A DNA stretch of 32,384 nucleotides from Flavobacteriales bacterium (GCA_947464415.1 CANHWU010000012.1:1-32384), one strand, 5' to 3'. Shown: positions 15,382 through 23,782, counted from the stretch's first letter. A program made the numbers and translations. The notes: generated from the letters alone by a model not told the origin.

Positions 15382-15852
15382 TTATGATTTCTTTTTTTTC
15401 AAATCGGCTTTTTTGATGGGGTACTCAAATTTCACCGGAGATTGTTTCTTGATTTTCAACGCTTTACCTTCTATATACCCCTCCCCGGAAATGATGATTT
15501 CATCCGAAAAAAGAATCGAAAAAGCACTGGCAATAGCGGCATCCAACTTGGCTTCCGACCCATTGATTTTTAATAAGTATTCATTTTTGGATTTTTTTGG
15601 CACGGTGACCGATTCGGATAAATGAACCCTGGCCACTTTACGCCCTTGTAATCCCAGATCTATATCTGCAGCGGTGATTTCTAAAGCGTACCAGTTGGGG
15701 TTTTCAATGGTCACTTTCAAGGAACCTTGAATACCTGTGTTATCAAACTCCTCAAACTGCAGTTGTCTGACCTTCTCAATTTTGATTTCTTGGTAAACTT
15801 TGCATCCGGAAAAAACTCCCCAACACAAAATCAACCACCCCCATTTTTTCAT
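15382..15852 (-). CDS. LEA14-like (LEA type 2) lipoprotein
   Basis: A 156-aa protein. MKKWGWLILCWGVFSGC is a lipoprotein signal peptide with lipobox FSGC. The mature part begins with VYQEIKIEKV and contains SLKVTIENPNWYALEITAADID, the beta-sandwich phrase 'V.NPN.....I...D..L' of LEA type 2 (WHy) domains. SESVTVPKKSKNEYLLKI and IISGEGYIEG follow. The C-terminus is very Lys-rich. Such small lipoproteins are common in Bacteroidota; their role is unknown, with desiccation or stress links known only from plant relatives. The ATG overlaps the dipeptidase stop (ATGA at 15849-15852), so it is the second gene of that operon. Confidence 0.75.
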   Translation of the reverse strand: MKKWGWLILCWGVFSGCKVYQEIKIEKVRQLQFEEFDNTGIQGSLKVTIENPNWYALEITAADIDLGLQGRKVARVHLSESVTVPKKSKNEYLLKINGSEAKLDAAIASAFSILFSDEIIISGEGYIEGKALKIKKQSPVKFEYPIKKADLKKKKS

Positions 15853-17228
15853 TGAGCAAAGTTCTCGAAGAAATAAGGGATGGTCTCGATACCCTTATAA
15901 TAGTTGAACAATCCGTAATGCTCATTAGGAGAATGCAGGGCGTCACTGTCTAAACCAAATCCCATCAACACGCTCTTCAATCCCAAATCAGATTCAAACA
16001 TCGCGACAATCGGAATGGATCCTCCCCCTCTTGTCGGGATTGGTTTTTTTCCATACGTTTTCTCCATCGCATCGCTAGCTGCTTTGTAGGCCTTGCTGTC
16101 GGTGGGCGTTACAACGGGATTTCCACCGTGATGCGGACGCACTTCCACGCGAACCCCTTGGGGAGCAATTTTCATGAAATGGTGGGTGAACTTCTCCGTA
16201 ATCTCCTCCTGGGTTTGATGAGGTACCAGACGCATGGAGATTTTGGCAAATGCCTTTGATGGCAACACTGTCTTAGATCCCTCTCCAATATAACCACCCC
16301 AAATACCATTGCAGTCCAAAGTGGGACGCACGCCAGTCCGCTCAATGGTGGTGTAACCCGCTTCACCGTAAACGGCTTCAATATTCAAATCCTTGCAATA
16401 ATCGCTTTCGCTAAAGGGAGCTAGGTTGAGGGCAGTTCTTTCCTCTTCAGTTAGTTCCAACACATTGTCATAGAATCCATCTATGGTAATGTGATTGTTT
16501 TCGTCATGCAAGGAGGCAATCATCTTAGCCAAAACATTGATGGGATTGGCAACAGCACCGCCATACACACCGCTGTGTAAGTCGCGGTTGGGTCCCGTTA
16601 CTTCTACTTCTAAATAGCTCAAGCCACGCAATCCACAGTCAATGCTGGGACAATCATTGGCAATCACACTCGTATCGGATATTAAAACGATATCCGCCTT
16701 CAATCTCTCTTTATTGGCGCGGCAGAAGGGGCCTAAATTGGAACTGCCGCACTCCTCTTCTCCTTCAATCATAAACTTGACATTGCAAGGCAAAGAGTGG
16801 GTTTTGTTCATCGCTTCAAAAGCTTTGACATGCATAAACATTTGTCCTTTGTCATCACAAGAACCACGAGCAAAAATGGCACCTTGCGGATGCACCTCTG
16901 TTATTTTGATGGTAGGTTCAAAGGGAGGAGTATCCCATAAATCAATAGGATCAGCGGGTTGGACGTCATAGTGCCCATACACCAATACGGTAGGAAGAGA
17001 GGGGTTGATGATTTTTTCACCATACACAATGGGGTGACCTTCTGTTTTACAAACTTCTACGTTGTCAGCACCTGCCTCGATGAGGTTTTTGGCTACCAAA
17101 TCTGCACAACGTGCAACGTCTGCATTGTAGGCAGAATCAGCACTTACGCTGGGAATTCTGATGAGTTCAAACAATTCGTTTAAAAAACGATCCTTGTTGT
17201 CTAAAATGTATTTTTGAGCTGCTTCCAT
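15849..17228 (-). CDS. M20-family metallodipeptidase
   Basis: A 459-aa dipeptidase of the M20 clan MH family, close to the carnosine/PepV-like dipeptidases usually annotated as 'dipeptidase' in Bacteroidota. The di-zinc site is visible: VLVYGHYDVQPAD with His86 and Asp88, ARGSCDDKGQM, IEGEEECGS with the general base Glu in the 156-158 cluster, DIVLISDTS, and the C-terminal LHSPNEHYGL. The lid domain includes SYLEVEVTGPNRDLHSGVYG. The start at 17228 (MEAAQKYILDNKD) fits the family better than the ATG at 17270, whose extra residues would run into the upstream promoter. It would hydrolyse short peptides in the cytoplasm. It is divergent from proline dehydrogenase. Confidence 0.92.
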   Translation of the reverse strand: MEAAQKYILDNKDRFLNELFELIRIPSVSADSAYNADVARCADLVAKNLIEAGADNVEVCKTEGHPIVYGEKIINPSLPTVLVYGHYDVQPADPIDLWDTPPFEPTIKITEVHPQGAIFARGSCDDKGQMFMHVKAFEAMNKTHSLPCNVKFMIEGEEECGSSNLGPFCRANKERLKADIVLISDTSVIANDCPSIDCGLRGLSYLEVEVTGPNRDLHSGVYGGAVANPINVLAKMIASLHDENNHITIDGFYDNVLELTEEERTALNLAPFSESDYCKDLNIEAVYGEAGYTTIERTGVRPTLDCNGIWGGYIGEGSKTVLPSKAFAKISMRLVPHQTQEEITEKFTHHFMKIAPQGVRVEVRPHHGGNPVVTPTDSKAYKAASDAMEKTYGKKPIPTRGGGSIPIVAMFESDLGLKSVLMGFGLDSDALHSPNEHYGLFNYYKGIETIPYFFENFAQ

Positions 17229-17280
17229 GATCTTTAAATTTCGTGGTGCAAGATAAAGCTTAGTTCGCACATCACCACGT

Positions 17281-17288
17281 TATATTTG
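17281..17288 (+). promoter_or_regulatory. -7 element of the proline dehydrogenase gene
   Basis: TATATTTG is an exact TAnnTTTG match ending 7 bases before the ATG at 17296. No TTG is at the usual -33 distance. Transcription would begin at or within a few bases of the start codon. Confidence 0.5.
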
Positions 17289-17295
17289 CCAACGA

Positions 17296-18492
17296 ATGTT
17301 ACCACTTTCATTTGAAAATACCGCCATCGCTTTCAAGGGGAAAGACGATGCTGCATTGCGCCGTTCCTATTGGCTTTTCAAGCTGATTGGAAATCCCACA
17401 TTGGTGAAAATAGGCGGTGCCATGACTCATTTTGCCGTAGGAATTGGCTTTCCCATTGGATGGCTGATTAAGAAAAATATTTTCGCTCAATTCTGCGGTG
17501 GTGAAACTGTAGAAGAATGCAAGGTTGCTTCTGCACGCTTGGCGGAGTATAACATTGGAACCATCTTGGACTATTCTGTGGAAGGAAAAGAAAAGGAGGC
17601 GGACTTTGACGCCACGGCCGATGAAATCATTCGCACAATAGCCGCTGCCAAAGGCAATCCACACATTCCCTTTTGTGTTTTCAAGGTGACAGGAGTAGCG
17701 CGTTTTGAACTTTTAGAAAAGCAGAATGAGGTAGTTCGTGGTACTTTAACACAACTGTCCGAGAAAGATCAATCAGAGTGGAACAGGGTGGTACAACGAG
17801 TGTTGCAGATATGCCAAGCAGCGTATGATGCGGACCAGCGCATATTTATCGACGCAGAGGATTCATGGATTCAAGATGCGATAGATGCCTTGTGTCATGA
17901 CATGATGGAGAAGTTCAATCATGATGCGCCCATTGTATACAACACCATTCAGTTGTATCGACATGATCGATTGGATTTTTTAAAGAAAGCGCATGCATGG
18001 TCCAGAGAGAAGGGATTGCATTATGCGGTGAAATTGGTGCGCGGGGCGTACATGGAAAAAGAAGGAAAGCGTGCTGCTGAGATGGGATATCAAAACCCGA
18101 TACAGCCGAGTAAGGAAGCTACTGACAGCGATTTCAATGCGGGGGTCCAGTATTGTTTGGAAAATCTGCAGGACATGGCATTGTGTTGTGGGTCGCACAA
18201 TGAAGAATCGTCCATGTTGCTGGCCCAATGGATGGAAGAAAAAGGGGTTGTCAAAAATGACAACAGGGTTGCTTTTGCACAATTGTTTGGGATGAGTGAT
18301 CACATCAGTTACAACCTGGCGGATGCGGGATACAATGTTGTGAAATATCTTCCCTATGGACCCATCAAAGAAGTGATGCCGTATTTGCTGCGCCGCGCAC
18401 AAGAGAATACTTCAGTGAAAGGGCAAACGAGCAGAGAGTTGGGATTGATTTTGAAGGAGAGGAAGAGAAGAGAGGGGATGAAGCAGCGGTAA
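17296..18492 (+). CDS. proline dehydrogenase
   Basis: A 398-aa FAD-dependent enzyme that oxidises proline to pyrroline-5-carboxylate, the first step of proline catabolism, passing electrons to quinones. PRODH (beta/alpha)8-barrel signatures are present: IFIDAEDSWIQDAIDAL, PIVYNTIQLYRHDRL, HYAVKLVRGAYMEKE, SDFNAGVQYCLENL, CCGSHNEESSML, FAQLFGMSDHIS and NVVKYLPYGPIKEVMPYLLRR. It is the single-function form, with no aldehyde dehydrogenase domain as in PutA; the matching P5C dehydrogenase is not in the window. The N-terminal ~90 residues are a helical region usual for Bacteroidota members. The gene is monocistronic and convergent with fic, 21 bases away. Confidence 0.95.
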   Translation: MLPLSFENTAIAFKGKDDAALRRSYWLFKLIGNPTLVKIGGAMTHFAVGIGFPIGWLIKKNIFAQFCGGETVEECKVASARLAEYNIGTILDYSVEGKEKEADFDATADEIIRTIAAAKGNPHIPFCVFKVTGVARFELLEKQNEVVRGTLTQLSEKDQSEWNRVVQRVLQICQAAYDADQRIFIDAEDSWIQDAIDALCHDMMEKFNHDAPIVYNTIQLYRHDRLDFLKKAHAWSREKGLHYAVKLVRGAYMEKEGKRAAEMGYQNPIQPSKEATDSDFNAGVQYCLENLQDMALCCGSHNEESSMLLAQWMEEKGVVKNDNRVAFAQLFGMSDHISYNLADAGYNVVKYLPYGPIKEVMPYLLRRAQENTSVKGQTSRELGLILKERKRREGMKQR

Positions 18493-18513
18493 CGATACTT
18501 CGCTAAGAAGGTT

Positions 18514-19617
18514 TTATGTATTAACCAGTTCATAATTCGTACTTCGCCCGTTCTCGTTTGTAGGCTGTAGGATTCCTTTTTGTACCAAATCTTTGATATC
18601 TCTTAATGCTGTGTCGGAGGAGGTTTTATTGATTTTAGCCCATTTGGAAGTTTGCAGTTTCCCTTCGAAATTTTCAAATAGTAAGTTCAATATTTTTCGT
18701 TGTCTTTCGTTGATTGGTGTTTTTTCATGCCGTTTCCAAAAATCAGCTTTTTTCAATATTTGTTGTGTAGTATTTTCAGTTGCGAGCATCGCGTTTTTTA
18801 AGCAATGAAGAAACCAATGCAGCCAATCTGTTATATCTCCTGGGCTGTGTTGAACCTTCTGTAGGATAGCATAATACTTTTTACGTTCTTCCAATATCTG
18901 ACTAGACATGCTGTAAAAGCGTTGTCCGCTGCCTTCAGCGCGCGCTAAAAGCATGTCCGTTATTGCACGGGCAATACGACCGTTTCCGTCGTCAAAAGGG
19001 TGAATGATGATGAACCAGAAATGAGCAATGGCCGCTTTTATCACCGGATCCAATGTGCCTTTGCTGTTCAACCATTTCAAGAACTTTTTCATTTCACTTT
19101 TGATATGTTTTGGCGCAATGGCTTGGTAATGCACTTTCTCTTTTCCCATCGGCCCAGATACCACTTGCATGTCACCAGATCGATAGCAGCCAACTTCAAT
19201 GGAATAAGGTCCACTGAATCCAGCGGGGAATAACGCGGCATGCCAACCCAAAAGGCGTTTTTCAGTCAATGGCGCATCAAACCTTTGTGTAGCATCTAAC
19301 ATCATTTCTACGACACCTTCTATATGGCGGTTGCTTTTTACAATCCCTCCGGTATTGATACCAAGTCGGCGAGCGATGGAAGAGCGAACTTGGTTGAAGT
19401 TCAGTAGTTCGCCTTCAATCTCAGAAGATTTAACAACGTCAAGTGTAAGCGCTTTAAGGCTAGCCTCTTCCATGGCGGAAAACCCAAGTGCATTCATATG
19501 TCCGAAGATTTTTCCTTGCATCAAGCGCACCTCACCGAATAGCGCATTGATTTCAGCATCTCGCCAAACAAAGTCTGGCCAGTTTTTGTATTCGTAGATG
19601 TAGGTGGGCTTTTTCAT
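18514..19617 (-). CDS. Fic family protein, class II, with C-terminal winged helix
   Basis: A 367-aa protein starting MKKPTYIYEYKNWPDFVW at 19617; an ATG at 19671 would run back through the promoter repeats. Residues ~5-85 are a DUF4172-type N-terminal domain. They include the inhibitory-helix motif SSEIEG (64-69, the form S/T-xxx-E-G), which places it in class II. The core contains the intact Fic motif HPFDDGNGR (206-214), with catalytic His206 and the Asn212/Arg214 nucleotide-binding residues. An active site for transferring AMP or another nucleotide to target hydroxyls is therefore expected, held off by Glu68. Residues ~302-365 form a winged-helix DNA-binding domain (NERQRKILNLLF, then KTSSDTALRDIKDLVQKGIL). 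No antitoxin gene is adjacent, as expected for a self-inhibited class II enzyme. Target unknown. Confidence 0.93.
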   Translation of the reverse strand: MKKPTYIYEYKNWPDFVWRDAEINALFGEVRLMQGKIFGHMNALGFSAMEEASLKALTLDVVKSSEIEGELLNFNQVRSSIARRLGINTGGIVKSNRHIEGVVEMMLDATQRFDAPLTEKRLLGWHAALFPAGFSGPYSIEVGCYRSGDMQVVSGPMGKEKVHYQAIAPKHIKSEMKKFLKWLNSKGTLDPVIKAAIAHFWFIIIHPFDDGNGRIARAITDMLLARAEGSGQRFYSMSSQILEERKKYYAILQKVQHSPGDITDWLHWFLHCLKNAMLATENTTQQILKKADFWKRHEKTPINERQRKILNLLFENFEGKLQTSKWAKINKTSSDTALRDIKDLVQKGILQPTNENGRSTNYELVNT

Positions 19618-19626
19618 CTTGTGCGG

Positions 19627-19683
19627 TAAATATACAAAATAATCACCGCATAATTGCGGTGAATAATTCAAATAATCACCGCA
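19627..19683 (-). promoter_or_regulatory. promoter and operator-like repeats of the fic gene
   Basis: Three copies of TCACCGCA are seen: forward at 19643-19650, inverted (TGCGGTGA) at 19655-19662, and forward at 19676-19683. The first two form a perfect 8-bp inverted repeat with a TAAT spacer. The first and third belong to a 13-bp direct repeat, AATAATCACCGCA, 33 bp apart (about three helical turns). On the minus strand TATATTTA (19634-19627), a near-consensus -7 element, lies between the repeats and the fic ATG at 19617, so a bound protein would cover the -33 region. The Fic protein's own winged helix is the obvious candidate binder. Confidence 0.6.
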
Positions 19684-19799
19684 AATCTAAAATGAGTAAA
19701 TTGAACTTTTCCATTGATTTGAGCGTTGAGGTTGATTTCTAGCGCGAAGAAGTGGAGAGGTGAAGCAACGCGGGGGTAGCGACGTGTTATGAATAGGAC

Positions 19800-20513
19800 C
19801 TAATGATTGAAGGGTTGAATTGAAACCATCTCAATCTTCTCCGATCTTGAAATGAGCCCCGGATTGATGCCGGGTTTTCCTTCTGGAATGTCTGTTTTGA
19901 GTTGTTGGTAATAATCCACCCAAGCAGGAAAAAAAGCATTGGTTTTGGGATCCTTGAAGGTCATCGGATTTAACTCGAAAAAGTCTTTGGAATCATTGGC
20001 TTCTTTGAAAGCGTCATAAAGCAACTCACTGCAATACCAACTGTTGTTGTTCATCAAGAAAACATCGTCGTAAGGCTCACCGATATGTGATTTGGCTTTC
20101 ATTGCTGCTCTTTCCACAATGGGGTGGTATTTCTCCAAAACTCTACCCACGGTAATGTTTTGAATGGTTGTCGTATCCCCACTGCGGGCAAAGAAGTTGC
20201 GCAAAGAAGTGACTTGAACCTTATCACCAATGGCTTCCACCACTTGCAGGGTGTCATTGATTTTCACCACCATCGCGCAGTGAGAAAAATCTTTTCCGTT
20301 AACGCCTTCCGTGACGGCCTCTATGGCATCGCACAGTTCGCCGCAATTGAGATCTTGAAAGAGGAGATCGCCTTCTTGTAAAATTTCTTTTTTGGAATCG
20401 GAATCTTGGTTGGAGATGAGTGAGCATCCACTTCCCATACATAGAGAAGCTGTGAATATCAGCAGATATAGCGTAAGTTTAAAATTGGATAGGTAATTAA
20501 TGTTGGGAGACAT
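19800..20513 (-). CDS. YiiX/YebB-like NlpC/P60-type cysteine hydrolase lipoprotein
   Basis: A 237-aa protein. A hydrophobic segment (LTLYLLIFTASLCMGSGC) forms a lipoprotein signal peptide. The domain is the permuted NlpC/P60 papain fold of the YiiX group (DUF830/C92 type). LQEGDLLFQDLNCG opens the domain, DFSHCAMVV contains the likely catalytic His, and WYCSELLYDAFKEAN contains the likely nucleophile Cys. IGEPYDDVF and AFFPAWVDYY are further family phrases. Members are predicted thiol hydrolases acting on amide or ester bonds, possibly in peptidoglycan peptides or lipids; no substrate is established from the sequence. It is transcribed in the same direction as uppP but separated by 119 bases in which I see no other gene. 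Confidence 0.85.
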   Translation of the reverse strand: MSPNINYLSNFKLTLYLLIFTASLCMGSGCSLISNQDSDSKKEILQEGDLLFQDLNCGELCDAIEAVTEGVNGKDFSHCAMVVKINDTLQVVEAIGDKVQVTSLRNFFARSGDTTTIQNITVGRVLEKYHPIVERAAMKAKSHIGEPYDDVFLMNNNSWYCSELLYDAFKEANDSKDFFELNPMTFKDPKTNAFFPAWVDYYQQLKTDIPEGKPGINPGLISRSEKIEMVSIQPFNH

Positions 20514-20632
20514 TTTATATAAATAATGGGAGAACTGTTTGAGTAGTCATTTAAATCTCCTGAGTTTTGCGAGTTATGAATAAAGCCAGATGCAATTCAA
20601 CGGTCTTTAAAAATAATGGGAATCATCAGCAA

Positions 20633-21430
20633 TTAATCCACAATCTCCAAAGGCACACGGGCCATTAAAAGAGCTAAGATAGTGGCTCCAAGAATAACAC
20701 GGTACCAACCAAAATACGCAAATCCCTTGTTTTGTAGCACCATCATCAGATATTTGATGGAAATCCATGCTACTATAGCGGCTACTGCACAACCCACCAA
20801 CATGATCCACCAATTATTCGTGATAATATGATAATCAATCTTTACCACATCATACGTTTTTTTCATTGACGCGGCAAACATCGTAGGCACAGCCAAGAAA
20901 AAGGAAAACTCCGCGGCTTGTTTGCGATTCCATCCATTCACCATTCCTCCGATCATGGTGGCGGCAGATCGTGAAACGCCTGGAATCAGCGCAATGCACT
21001 GAAAAAGGCCAACGAAAAAAGCGTTTTTATAGGTGGTGGGCTGCTCTTCCTTTTCCTTGTTTTGAGCAAACCACTTATCGGAAAAAATCAAGATCCAACC
21101 TCCTAACATCAGGGAGATCGCCACAATATCTACTTGCTCTAACATCTCATCAATAAGATCTCCAAACAACAATCCCATCACTGCCGCAGGAATAAAGGCC
21201 ACGAATAATTTGTAATAAAAGTCAATACTTTGAAAAAATCGCTTCCAATACAAAAACAAAACGCTAGTGATGGCGCCAAACTGAATGATCACCGTAAAGG
21301 CCTTTACAAATTGATTGGGCTCCACCCCTAGTAATGCTTGTGCAATGATCATGTGTCCAGTACTGGAGATGGGCAAAAACTCAGTAATGCCTTCCACGAT
21401 GGCAATGATGATGGCTTGAAGAAGAGTCAT
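20633..21430 (-). CDS. uppP: undecaprenyl-diphosphatase (UppP/BacA)
   Basis: A 265-aa integral membrane enzyme, the normal BacA length. It dephosphorylates undecaprenyl diphosphate to regenerate the lipid carrier used in peptidoglycan and surface glycan synthesis; overexpression of the family is known to give bacitracin resistance. The two active-site segments are present: EGITEFLPISSTGHM at residues ~13-27, with the Glu-rich loop and His, and PGVSRSAATM with the essential Ser and Arg. Multiple hydrophobic helices cover the rest. It is separated by only 18 bases from the DUF3098 gene, with which it is probably co-transcribed. Confidence 0.96.
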   Translation of the reverse strand: MTLLQAIIIAIVEGITEFLPISSTGHMIIAQALLGVEPNQFVKAFTVIIQFGAITSVLFLYWKRFFQSIDFYYKLFVAFIPAAVMGLLFGDLIDEMLEQVDIVAISLMLGGWILIFSDKWFAQNKEKEEQPTTYKNAFFVGLFQCIALIPGVSRSAATMIGGMVNGWNRKQAAEFSFFLAVPTMFAASMKKTYDVVKIDYHIITNNWWIMLVGCAVAAIVAWISIKYLMMVLQNKGFAYFGWYRVILGATILALLMARVPLEIVD

Positions 21431-21448
21431 GATAGAAAAAACAAAAAA

Positions 21449-21670
21449 TTATTTCTTCTCTCGGTACATAATGGCCACTCCTACTACCACATACCCCAAC
21501 AAAACTACCATAGGAGCTAAGGTGATTCTACGCGCACTGAATAATTCTTCTGCATTGAACTCCTCCGCACTAGTGGCGGCTCCCCCGCTCATCAATAAAT
21601 AGCCGATGATCAACAATAACAATCCTGCTGCGAGGATGATGTAATTCTTTTTTCCAAATGCAAATCCCAT
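21449..21670 (-). CDS. DUF3098 family small membrane protein
   Basis: A 73-aa protein starting MGFAFGKKNYIILAAG. The ATG at 21670 is used because DUF3098 proteins begin with F.FGK.NY; an ATG at 21724 would add an unconserved stretch. There are two transmembrane helices (IILAAGLLLLIIGYLLMSGG and APMVVLLGYVVVGVAIMY) separated by a short acidic loop and the conserved phrase FSARRITLAP. The function is unknown. From memory, Bacteroidota genomes usually place it between ftsX and uppP, and the uppP half of that arrangement is kept here. Confidence 0.85.
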   Translation of the reverse strand: MGFAFGKKNYIILAAGLLLLIIGYLLMSGGAATSAEEFNAEELFSARRITLAPMVVLLGYVVVGVAIMYREKK

Positions 21671-21724
21671 GGCGCTAAGATAACAAGACTTTTTACATTC
21701 CACGCTAAAAGTAGCACCCTCCAT

Positions 21725-21732
21725 TATCTTTG
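21725..21732 (+). promoter_or_regulatory. -7 element of trpS
   Basis: TATCTTTG exactly matches TAnnTTTG and ends only 4 bases before the ATG at 21737. Transcription would start at or within the start codon, implying a leaderless mRNA. No clear -33 TTG is seen. Confidence 0.5.
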
Positions 21733-21736
21733 CATT

Positions 21737-22714
21737 ATGTCAAGAATTTTAACCGGTATCCAAAGCACCAACGTCCCTCATTTGGGAAATATTTTAGGCG
21801 CTATTCTGCCCGCTATTGAAATGAGCAAGGATGCGCAAAATGAGTCTTTTCTTTTTATTGCTGACTTTCACTCTTTGACCCAAATCAAGGATGCCGAGAA
21901 AATGCGCTCCAATACCCTGGCTGTGACCGCTACTTGGTTGGCGATGGGATTGGACGTCGAAAAAACCGTGTTTTACAGACAAAGTGATATTCCTGAAGTA
22001 ACGGAATTAACTTGGTATTTGTCTTGTGTTACTCCTTACCCCATGTTGGCCAATGCACATAGTTTTAAAGATAAAAGTGATCGTTTATCCGATGTCAACG
22101 CCGGACTTTTTACTTATCCCGTGTTGATGGCTGCAGACATCTTACTGTACGATGCCAACATCGTTCCGGTAGGAAAAGATCAAGTGCAACACTTGGAAAT
22201 TACCCGAGACATCGCGAGTGCAGTGAATAGAGTTTTCGGAGAGTTATTGGTGGTGCCTGATGTGAAATTGAACAAGGATACGATGTATGTCCCAGGAACA
22301 GACGGCCAAAAGATGAGCAAGTCGTATGATAATTTCATCAATATTTTTCTACCCGAGAAGGAGTTGAAAGAGGTTATCAATAAAAAAATAGCCACGGATA
22401 GCACTGCCTTAGAAGACCCCAAAGATCCTTCAGCCAACGTTATCTCCGCCCTCATTAGATTGATCTCTGGTGATGTCGCCGCGGATGAGTTGAATCAAAA
22501 ACTAATAGCCGGTGGTTATGGTTGGGGACATGCTAAGAAAGATTTATTACAAGCGATTCTGACCCGTTTTGAAAAAGAAAGAGCCGCCTTTGATCATTGG
22601 ATGGCACATCCAGATGAATTGAATGAAGTGTTATCCATCGGGGCTGACAAAGCCCGCTCCGTAGCGCAAAAAACCTTGTCTAGGATGCGCAATCAGCTCG
22701 GGTATGGTGCCTAA
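21737..22714 (+). CDS. trpS: tryptophan--tRNA ligase
   Basis: A 325-aa class I aminoacyl-tRNA synthetase that charges tRNA-Trp. The HIGH-like motif is PHLGN (14-18) within LTGIQSTNVPHLGNILGAI and the KMSKS motif is at ~192-196 in TDGQKMSKSYDN. Other TrpRS hallmarks are FLFIADFHSLTQ, LTWYLSCVTPYPML, FTYPVLMAADILLYD and VGKDQVQHLEITRDIA. The length is standard for bacterial TrpRS. It is monocistronic, divergent from DUF3098-uppP and convergent with the acyltransferase gene, with three bases between the two stop codons. Confidence 0.97.
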   Translation: MSRILTGIQSTNVPHLGNILGAILPAIEMSKDAQNESFLFIADFHSLTQIKDAEKMRSNTLAVTATWLAMGLDVEKTVFYRQSDIPEVTELTWYLSCVTPYPMLANAHSFKDKSDRLSDVNAGLFTYPVLMAADILLYDANIVPVGKDQVQHLEITRDIASAVNRVFGELLVVPDVKLNKDTMYVPGTDGQKMSKSYDNFINIFLPEKELKEVINKKIATDSTALEDPKDPSANVISALIRLISGDVAADELNQKLIAGGYGWGHAKKDLLQAILTRFEKERAAFDHWMAHPDELNEVLSIGADKARSVAQKTLSRMRNQLGYGA

Positions 22715-22717
22715 TGA

Positions 22718-23770
22718 TTAATGGCTTTTCTGCCTGGTGTTGTGACTCAAGCCGTGACTTTCCATCCCAGCTATTTTTCTTAGCCATTGATAAGTAGGAA
22801 TCTCAATCCAATAATGGATACCCGTGGCTAAAACCATGCATACAGCCAAAGTAACAAAGAAAGCAGGGAAAAAATTCCATCCCCATCCGTAGGTAAGAAA
22901 AGGAATCATCATCACCGTTCCAATAAACTGGTGAATCAAAAACAGGGGATAGGATATTTTACCCAAAAACAATGTCCACGGCTTGGCCAAAAAGCCCAAT
23001 TGATTTTCTACAAACAACACCATGATCAACGCGTAGGAGAGCAAGGCCCAGTTGTATTGGGTTTGGGTAACAAACTGAATGGCCCTGTCTGTCTCATTGG
23101 TCAAGGTGGTTTGTATGATGAGCGCCAAAACAAATAACGGATACCGCCAGGCCCGTCCTCCAGTCAATTTGATTCGATACAACAAAATTCCTGCAAAAAA
23201 ACTAGGAATATGATTCATCAATGGGACATACATTTTTAGTGTATAATACAACTTAGGGAAATGAACATTGAGTTGATCAATGCCATAGAGTCCCGATAAA
23301 AGCAAGAGCGCGAGCATTATCCACTCAATATATTTCAACGCTCTTAATCCTAGAACTAGCGCCATTACCCCATAAAACAACCATTCGATGATCAAGGTCC
23401 AATAAGGACCATCTAAATTCTCAACTCTTAAATAAGATTGTATCATGGTTAAATTCCATAAATACTGCTGGAAAGTAGCCCAGGCATCGACATTGCCATG
23501 AATGTAAATTGCAATCAAAGTCACTGTTGCGCAAGCCCAATAAGTAGGAACAATGCGCGTGATACGTCCCCAAAAGAACTGACCTACACTTGGTTTTTTA
23601 TCCAAAGTCATCAAAATCACAAATCCACTCAACATAAAGAAAAAATCCACGCCTGTTGATCCTATGTTATAGTTGAAAGGGGCTGTACCGCTCGAAAACC
23701 GGGTAAAGTGAAACAACAGCACCGTCAACGAGGCAATACCTCTCAAAGCATCTAGTTCTAAAAATCGCAT
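22718..23770 (-). CDS. acyltransferase-3 family membrane protein
   Basis: A 350-aa polytopic protein. The N-terminus LELDALRGIASLTVLLFHFTRF has the family's conserved Arg and the His of the active site. GSTGVDFFFMLSGFVILMTL, FWGRITRIVPTYWACATV and DGPYWTLIIEWLFYGVMAL are further AT3 signatures, with about ten membrane helices and a last segment ending near HYWIEIPTYQWLRK. Such enzymes O-acetylate or O-acylate sugars of lipopolysaccharide, exopolysaccharide or antibiotics, or modify lipids. No SGNH domain is attached. The acceptor is unknown. The start is close to the end of dut, and a -7-like element lies 4 bases upstream. Confidence 0.92.
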   Translation of the reverse strand: MRFLELDALRGIASLTVLLFHFTRFSSGTAPFNYNIGSTGVDFFFMLSGFVILMTLDKKPSVGQFFWGRITRIVPTYWACATVTLIAIYIHGNVDAWATFQQYLWNLTMIQSYLRVENLDGPYWTLIIEWLFYGVMALVLGLRALKYIEWIMLALLLLSGLYGIDQLNVHFPKLYYTLKMYVPLMNHIPSFFAGILLYRIKLTGGRAWRYPLFVLALIIQTTLTNETDRAIQFVTQTQYNWALLSYALIMVLFVENQLGFLAKPWTLFLGKISYPLFLIHQFIGTVMMIPFLTYGWGWNFFPAFFVTLAVCMVLATGIHYWIEIPTYQWLRKIAGMESHGLSHNTRQKSH

Positions 23771-23774
23771 AGGA

Positions 23775-23782
23775 TAAAGATA
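23775..23782 (-). promoter_or_regulatory. candidate -7 element of the acyltransferase gene
   Basis: On the minus strand TATCTTTA fits TAnnTTTG except for the last base and ends 4 bases before the ATG at 23770. It sits in the 17-base gap after the dut stop. The gene may instead be read through from dut. Confidence 0.3.

Noticed and set aside
18500-18516. Small inverted repeat CTTCGCTAAGAAG between proline dehydrogenase and fic
   Set aside because: The stem is only 4 bp, too weak to call a bidirectional terminator.
20521-20621. Direct repeat AAATAATGGGA at 20521-20531 and 20611-20621 around the gap between uppP and the YiiX-like gene
   Set aside because: Only 11 bases, no inverted ends, no mobile-element gene between the copies. 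Not enough for an insertion footprint.
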